From Glebionis coronaria (taxonomy: Eukaryota > Streptophyta > Magnoliopsida > Asterales > Asteraceae), in NCBI GenBank assembly GCA_025667525.1, contig CM046882.1, positions 18,860,488 to 18,924,487 of the forward strand: DNA of 64,000 bases, in the 5' to 3' direction. Of this stretch, positions 57,315-64,000 are shown piece by piece (within the stretch, counting starts at the first letter, position 1; every line of letters begins with the position of its first letter). The notes under the pieces are model-generated. The model saw only the letters and a program-made list of their open reading frames with translations, was not told the DNA's origin and made no database searches. Position numbers and translations under genes: made by a program.

Positions 57315-58745
57315 TTAGGTGCTACTAAAACTGCAGTACTTGCATGAGTCCGCAACAATGATTTGAACCTCCGTTGATGCACATGAGGAGCCTAAGAGAA
57401 TTTCTAAAATCTGCAACCTTTCATGATGATATTCACATTGCGTGAATATCCTCACCTTCTTCAGCACAGGCGACCTAGCCAAGATAAGCTTTACAAAATC
57501 CAGCCGAGTCTTGTGATTGATAAAATTTCTAATCTCTAGTTCGTTCAGATGCTCCAACATAATACGTGGATAACATTCGTCTATTGGGGAACTTTCCGGA
57601 TAACTCGCTGACAAGTAATTGTCAAAAATCTACACCAAGTGTCTTACTAAGTTTAATTTGACATAATAAGTATAATGAAAAAAAACCAGCAAGATAGATT
57701 TATGTTAATTACCCCTACCTTAAGTTTCTCCAAGTTCGGGGAGCTTTTGATAAGAAAGGCAATAATTAACTCTTGTTTGCGGGAGAAGGATAAATGATAC
57801 ATATGTAAGTATTTGAGGTGGAATAATGGAGTTGGAAGCTCTCGTGGAACACCGTCATCAACACCTTTCCCGCAAAACTGATACAAATGTTAGAAATAAG
57901 CAACTTCTCTTCGCCAATTTAGAATTAATTAACTTTATATTAAGATAAGGGAATTACCTCAAAGATTTCAAACCACAACGACAAAGTTTCAATCAATGGT
58001 AAACACTCAAGTAGCTCTGTAAAGGTGGGACCGTCATTGCTCCTAGTAATTCTATACTTACTAATTATATGCTGCAGCAAGTTACAATAGTCAGAATTTA
58101 TGAAAGTCGAGGTATGCTTGGTATAATATCTTAGTAAGATGTGGTAATTATTACCAGAATCACGGTCTTAAGCAATGGACAACTAGATAGGAGACGCTGA
58201 ACCGCTCTTGTAGAGGTAAATACGCCTTCTAGATGTAAGTTTGTTAGACTATCAAATCTGCTAAATGTTGGTTGATTGTCAAAATAACAATGAATGAGAG
58301 ACAGGTCTGTTAACTGATGGAATGACAAGATAGACGAGGGTAACCTGTACACCACATAATTAAAATCAAGTTGTAATTTCTTGATGCTAGTTTTCATCGA
58401 CAATAGAGTAAATATAGTGTCGATTTTAGCACGTTGGTCAAAGTTGACCAAAGAAAGGGAGAACTCATCTACCGGACCATCATGCATTAATAAAACTTGG
58501 CCTACAGCGTATATAAGTTTACTCCTTTCCATCTTTTGCCTTTCATGTGGTTCCAAATGTTTTTGCTCAGCCCCATCAACGGTTGATACTTGAAAAGTAT
58601 TTTTCTCAAACACGAGTTTAGGAATTTTAGTCCAACGGTACCTCCATTCCCTGGACAAGATACTTGTCCTTCCTGCCTCTTGAATTGGTATAAGACATAG
58701 TATCATTTCTATAATGCATGAAGGAAGGTCGCTGAGCCTGTCCAT
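57315..58745 (-). CDS. F-box/FBD protein, intact four-exon gene (copy 2)
   Basis: Coding exons on the minus strand are 58155-58745, 57958-58071, 57719-57877 and 57315-57629. Together they give 1179 bases, 392 residues plus stop. All introns are 80-90 bp, phase 0, with GT...AG. An N-terminal F-box (MDRLSDLPSCIIEMILCLIPIQEAGRT...REWRYRW) would bind SKP1 in an SCF ubiquitin ligase. The middle holds irregular leucine-rich strands (FHQLTDLSLIHC, LTNLHLEG). The C-terminal 100 residues are FBD-like (LEHLNELEIRNFINHKTR, VKLILARSPVLKKVRIF). The ATG at 58745 is chosen because the F-box starts there; the longer frame from 58805 has an extra 20 residues. The substrate is unknown. It is the only apparently functional host gene here; its relatives are often fast-evolving tandem genes. 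Confidence 0.88.
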
Positions 58746-61469
58746 ATCCCCGATATTATAGTTGGCTGCAAGATTTGTTAATGTGAATATCATTTGAGTA
58801 CACACACAATCAGCCTAAAACATAACTACCAAAATATAATCGAACATAACTGCAGAAGCATACATATAAACATAACTACCATGAAAGGATCAGCAATAAA
58901 CAATGTATACGAAAAGTGTATGAGACGCGATTACGATATAATTTCACTAGCAGGAGCAGCAACTAAAGGTGGCAAAACTGTTGGTATGGGTAAAGGGTCC
59001 AACAGGCAATTTTTATTCCACATTTATATTAGTTTTGTACATGTTTAATAGTGTTAATCAAAGTTGTCAAACCAAAATATAAAAAGTACCCGTTTAAATC
59101 TGCTTATTCGAAATCAGCTTGGCTTAGGGACTGTTTGTGTTGGCTTATTTACTGGACTTACAAGCTTAAGTAAATTTTGAAAACCTTATAACCCCTTTTT
59201 TCCGGATTATGAGGTTATCAAGTCAGGCTTATGACCTAAAGATAAGCCATACGCTGAAAATCAGAGTGTTTGTTTAAGCTTGTTTATGAGCGTACAAGCT
59301 TACATTTTTCTTCGGTTTATGTTTTCATAACCCAAAATTTTCAATTTTTCTCGTTTATTTATGGGCTTGTATAAGATTATCAATTTATCATGTCTTGATA
59401 AGCTTATGAACATATATAATACATTGAGCGACAAACAGTAACAACCTTAACTAAACAAAAAACTCAAAAAAAAAATTGAATGAGTGAGCAAACATGATAC
59501 CTTGATACGTTAACCTAATGATTCGAGCATAGACAAGACAACCTTGATACGTATATTTATACTTATCTAATTGCATAAAGCCCATTATAAGAGTAAGCCC
59601 ATTAGAATGCTGATCTGCATTAACCCATAAGGTGATCTAATTGTATTCTCCAAAATTTCTTATTGACCAGTCAACCCAAAGAGCTTATTAGTCTCCACTG
59701 ATGGACTAAAATCAAGATTTTCTTGAATCGAAACGATGCCATCAGCTCATGATATCAAGTTATCAACTTCCATTTGAGAGATAAAGCATTGCCAGATCCA
59801 CCCGTTTCTCCTCTATCTACTGTATGTGTTATTGAAACGAAAGACAAAAAAGAATACCTACGACAACCCATAGAGAAGGACTAGACAAAACCAATACAAC
59901 CAAACAAACAAATTTCCAGCAAAGTTGACTAGAGGTCTAACAATCTTGAATAAATTATCATATACTGGCTTCTAAGTTTCTGCCTCCGGCCTGTCCTTTC
60001 CATGTCCCATTCATATGACCTTCAAACGAAAAGCCAACCAAACACTTTATATATTCACTTATACATTTTAACAGGCACAACCAATTTACCATTATATGTT
60101 ACTCACTCTCTGCGCTTGATTCCATTTATTTTTTATACATTGTTTAATTTTGTTTACATTCGATACCTTAGCTGTACCTAAGAAATCTAATAAGAAATCT
60201 ACAAAGCTCACATATGAAGGAACTTAATACTTAAGATACTAGCAAAAGGACCAAAATACCCTTAGTACCAAAATTACCGAACTACCCTTAGGCCTACAAG
60301 TCACACATCTAACAACTAGTTAATTAAACGGATGTGAGACCAAGGAACTAAGGGGACGTTTGGATTTAAGCCTTGAAAGTGGTCATGTGACTGAAATAAA
60401 GTTAAACCCATTGAGTTTGTGACTTATATAACTGACGCGTCTATTTTATGACCCCTAATTACTTAAAGATGAGGCAGCTAATTAAGTATGAACACAGAAC
60501 CTTACTTAACCACTGAGTAATCCGAAAAGTGCCACATAATCAGCAATATACAGCAACCTTACTCAGGGGTGAACTGAATCCGTGACTATACCGGAAAATA
60601 GGGAGGGTTTAGCGGTGGTGGGGTGGGTGTGGTGGCGGTGGCGGTGGCGGTGAATATTTATAGAGTGTGGCCTACCGTGGTGGTCAAGGTTTGTGCGTGT
60701 AAAAAAAAAAAAAAAAAAAAAGGTATAAAAATCAAAAAATATTTATAAATTATTTTATTTTTACCATATTTTATATATACTAAATTTTTGAAAATATATA
60801 CATTAAAAATAAAGTTAAAAATCTATAATTACATATAATATTTTCATTTTTATATAAAAAACTTATTTAACCCGACTAATCGCGTCTTTATCACATTTTG
60901 TAATTACGTAAATATTTTTACAAAACATACACGTATATACCAATTACCACAGCCACTTATTGCAGTCACCACCCAAAAACCACCAAACCACCATTAACCG
61001 TCACTAATTTCCATTAATTGCTTCATCTACCAGCATTGTCATTGTCACGACTACTAACTATCACCCTAACAGTTGTTGCCACTATTTTCAAACCACTATA
61101 ACATATATTAACCAAAACACTAATAATGGTAACGATAATATTAAAGAATACTTATTGCATTCCTTTATATTTCTTACCCATTCACATACCCTTCAATTTA
61201 ACCAACCAAAATCTCTTTATTGATCGATCAACTGTATATTTGTGATGATGGAGTGGTGTCACTAAACCAAGGCCTCAATGGTTGATCTGAAAGAGTTAAA
61301 AAGGAAAGGGGTCAAAGTTTGATGCGTAAAAGGTCAAAATAATTTGAGAAATATATATACTAAAACAATGACGAAAATACTTAAAAGGTCCAAATAAAAA
61401 GGGTTGATTCTATGCATTGGACATGTGTGATGATTGCTCGTATGTGTGATGTATATATTGTAAGATAGT
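58746..61469. other. Intergenic, upstream of the F-box gene
   Basis: No gene seen. Bases 58900-59430 match the beginning of the unit spacers (compare 35270 and 50090: 'agcaactaaaggt.gcaaaac.g') and hold another partial foldback repeat. Bases 60600-60660 (a 'ggcggt' run) match 1600-1645. The frame at 58794-59048 is not conserved between units and is not called. No convincing TATA box for the F-box gene was identified. Confidence 0.65.
60701..60721. repeat. Poly(A), 21 bases
   Basis: Homopolymer run. It is not clearly tied to a retroposon, since no matching target duplication was found. Confidence 0.95.
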
Positions 61470-62142
61470 CAAGGGAGTGTTTGTGATTGCTTATTAAAAA
61501 CAGATTATTCATTTTGAAATTGAATAATCAGATAATCATCATTTTGAAAACGTCATTCTAGAAAATAGTGTTTGGATTTGATTATACTATTTGAAATCGT
61601 AATAATCAGATAATCAGTTTTTTGAGTGTTTGACAAATTTGATTATTTGATAAGAAGTCTAGCTCAGTTGGATGGATGCATTTGGTTATAGTCTTCATGT
61701 GGGGAGGTCAGGGGTTCGACTCCTGTCATTCCCCATATGGGGGATTTTCCCAGAATTGGCAGCCGGGTTTGAATCTCATCGCAATGCCTTGAAGCCCCTT
61801 AATGGGAAACTGGATGGCTAGCATGGGGTTGATATTCTCTTCGTGAGATGATTCGAATTCGGGTTGAGAGACTTGGTACCTCGGTGGCACGCAAGATACT
61901 CCGCTGCACCAAACTGCCGTTCAAAAAAAATGATTAAAATAAACTCATTTTAGCTTTTCTCCATTTTGAAAATGAAATAAATAGCTCCTCACTTACTTTT
62001 TCAAAACTTTATTTTGGAACATTCTAAGCGCGAATAATCACTTTTTCATTTTATTATCCAAACAATAATTTTAGCTTATCTCAATTTTGAAAATAAAATA
62101 AGTAGATAATTTAATTCCAAACGCAATCTCAAACACCACTTA
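61470..62142. mobile_element. MITE-like element carrying a SINE
   Basis: It starts 'gggagtgtttgtgattgc' and ends with the inverse of 'gtggtgtttgagattgc', with further paired AATAATCAGATAATCA/TTATTATCC-type arms. This looks like a Harbinger/Tourist-style MITE, but the target duplication is not clear. The SINE at 61655-61928 lies in the middle. Confidence 0.5.
61655..61928 (+). mobile_element. tRNA-derived SINE, about 275 bp
   Basis: The head has RNA polymerase III control boxes: A box TAGCTCAGTTGG (61660-61671) and B box GGTTCGACTCC (61713-61723), spaced as in a tRNA. A tRNA-unrelated body follows, and the 3' end is CCGTTCAAAAAAAA. The flanks share TGATTA, but no longer clean target duplication is visible. 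It is not a tRNA gene, because no acceptor stem closes. The 3' tail resembles that of LINE2 (CGTTCAAAAAAAA). Confidence 0.88.
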
Positions 62143-62689
62143 GTTATCGTTAAAAAAAATAAACATGATAGAGTTGATCCTTAAAGGTAAACGACGTGAA
62201 ATACATACTTGTAGACGTATAGTTTGAAGTAAGCCATGGATCGGCTGAAGAGCGGCTCATATCTTAAGTAACCTTAATCCATACTCTATTATTAATATAA
62301 GGTAGGATCATCATATCTCGCTAAGTTATTTACTTAGACAATAGACATAACCTTTTGTTCAATTTTGGTGACAAAACAACTTCACATTATTATTTAATCC
62401 AAACAATTATTAGAGCATCTTTGATAAATAAATTATCAGAACTTTTTACTATATAGAAAAGTTTTATTCAAGTAATTTTTAGCATTCGAGTGATAGTTTT
62501 TCAAAATGCTTTTTTAAATAATTTTGTAAACTAAAAGTAATTCTTCAAATTCTCTATGTATTAGTAGTACTATGATATGCATTTACTGCATTCAATGAAA
62601 AAGTAATTAAAAACTTTTTACATTAAAGATGTTCTTACACCACTTGGTTGTAGAAGACGCGAACACTGACCCAAGACAGTAGGTTTCCT
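62143..62689. other. Intergenic, nothing recognised
   Basis: AT-rich sequence with no frame, inverted termini or repeat relationship that I could support. Confidence 0.6.
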
Positions 62690-62997
62690 CTATTTTTAGC
62701 TAAATTGGTATGCCCTAATTTGTCTTGTAGCGTAATGGATTTTATGATATAAAGGGTAATGTGTAGAAGATTTGCACCCACCTACAACTCATCCGTGTGT
62801 TATCATGACATCATTTAACGATTATATTTCGTTTGATTTAAAATCGAGTAATTTTAGGTATAAATTTATAAAGTGAGTGGTTTAAGTTTATATTTAAATA
62901 TTAGTTTTGAATATATTATTGATATATAAATTTGATATATAAATTTGATATATAAAAGTAATATAAAAAGAATAGGACCCACATATATATAATAATA
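62690..62997. repeat. Flank repeat copy W3
   Basis: It matches 25-380 of W1 and 19312-19560 of W2. It has no Harbinger or hAT insertion and so preserves the original sequence across the TAA (62757 region) and the CTTATATG site. Cut at 62997 by a Helitron. Confidence 0.87.
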
Positions 62998-64000
62998 CTA
63001 GCAGGGTACCCGCGCGTTGCGGCTGCGGGTATCCTGAAATTAAAATTCTACGAGCGTAATGTTTTATGAATATATATATTTTTAAATAACAAAATTAGAA
63101 ATAATTATGATAGTTTTAAGTTGAAATAACTTTAAGAAATAAAAAACTATTTCATATAAAAATAGTATTACGAAATTGTGATAACTGATCGTGAACATTA
63201 TTTGCTAAACTGTATAATATTATTGTTGGGTACTCGGCACGATGCGACTATATACACTTGGATAGTAATTTGCGGCAGGCCAATATTTTTCACGCTTTAT
63301 ATTTTCTAAACAATAACTTTACGAATAAATTGTAGGTAGTAATAAATTAACCCAATGTTATGGGTATCATCTGCTTACATGTTATCTAAGGGGCTGTTTC
63401 TTTTTTTCTTATGAGTGGATATAGTGTCTCGTTGCATATAGGGTGGGTCTCTGGTGGAAATGATACAATTCAAAATTTCGTTTCTTTTTTCTTTCCTTAT
63501 ATATTCTAAATCATTGTAAATTACATTTTTACCCTTGTGTTAAAAATAATATTCAATACAATATTTATTTTTGAAGAAAAGTCAAGCAAAAACTTCTGAT
63601 GGGATCTGCTGGACTTGTGTAATAATTGGTACAACTAACATGGTTTTTCATAAAAACTGCAAACAAGAAAGCTAGAAATGATAAAAAAAAAACCCAAATA
63701 CAAAGCATATAGTCCATCCTTCGCATAAAAACCAAGAAACTGTCCATGGTGGGAATCCATTAATATGATGCGTTGTTTATCAATGTTGTTTTATCTATCT
63801 TTAAATAGATCTAGGGATGCTTGAGACCAAGAACAATCTCATATGAATGTTTGCCGATACAAGTGGTACGTCTAGATGGGTGGTCTCTGACATTAGTGAT
63901 GATCGTCGGTAGCCAAGGTAGATGGTTGGTGTGGATGATGATTTCGTGGATGGGGTTTTGAAGATTTGGGTCTCAAGTTTGAAAGAAAAAAGATAAAACA
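62998..64000 (-). mobile_element. Helitron 3' end, element continues past the window
   Basis: On the minus strand the sequence ends in a GC-rich hairpin (ACCCGCAGCC...GCGCGGGT) followed by 'accctg' and CTAG at 62998-63001, next to a T. Homology between W3 and W2 breaks exactly here (W2: 'ataataatataaaaa'), as expected for insertion between A and T. The 1 kb up to the window edge has no recognised gene; the short frame at 63565-63747 is not supported. Confidence 0.8.

Noticed and set aside
58794..59048. An 84-residue protein upstream of the F-box gene
   Set aside because: The region is unit spacer sequence; equivalent positions in the other units have no such frame.
61655..61735. A tRNA gene
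   Set aside because: The A and B boxes are present, but the flanks do not form an acceptor stem, and the sequence continues into a SINE body with an A-tail.
63565..63747. A 60-residue hydrophobic protein
   Set aside because: It is an isolated short frame in Helitron sequence with no supporting signal.

Overview
This is a transposon-rich stretch of a plant nuclear genome. It is AT-rich, and its elements (plant L1 LINEs, Athila-like and Ty1/copia LTR elements, PIF/Harbinger, hAT MITEs, Helitrons, a tRNA-derived SINE) and its F-box/FBD and vacuolar-sorting-receptor (VSR) sequences fit a eudicot. The repeat style resembles Asteraceae from memory, but nothing seen here proves the family. Only one locus looks like an intact host gene: a four-exon F-box/FBD gene on the minus strand (57315-58745).

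Left part (1-19.3 kb). After a flank repeat (W1, 1-1645) carrying a hAT MITE lie two PIF/Harbinger elements, tail to tail around a single TAA. The second (2883-19311) was split by an L1 LINE (4200-18728, minus strand, 19-bp target duplication). That LINE was in turn split by an Athila-like LTR element (5742-14657, target duplication GACCC) that has gag and protease but no reverse transcriptase, RNase H or integrase. The result is a three-deep nest whose boundaries can all be read from target duplications.

Middle (19.3-33 kb). A second copy of the flank repeat (W2) is split by a 10-kb decayed Ty3/gypsy element on the minus strand (19688-29752, LTRs about 2.9 kb, target duplication AAACA), by a small hAT MITE, and by a minus-strand Helitron (30400-32626) that holds a long-TIR foldback element. 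W1 supplies matching empty sites for these insertions.

Right part (33-62 kb). Three decayed copies of one unit follow each other. Unit X has a VSR 3' fragment plus spacer. Unit Y has a longer VSR pseudogene, an F-box copy killed by one stop codon, and spacer. Unit Z has a VSR stub, the intact F-box gene, and spacer. Into these have gone a TRIM-like element, a 5'-truncated copia, a second LINE (43460-49749) carrying a young non-coding LTR element (43582-46313), and a 4.6-kb Helitron (52318-56955). The Helitron carries a cysteine synthase (OAS-TL) exon fragment arranged as a perfect 52-bp hairpin. A tRNA-derived SINE lies at 61.65 kb. A third flank repeat (W3, 62.7 kb) ends at the 3' terminus of another Helitron that runs off the window.

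Apart from the F-box gene there is no evidence for working host genes. The genes act as parts of mobile elements, nearly all disabled. The observation most worth following is the OAS-TL hairpin, which has the form of a young small-RNA locus.
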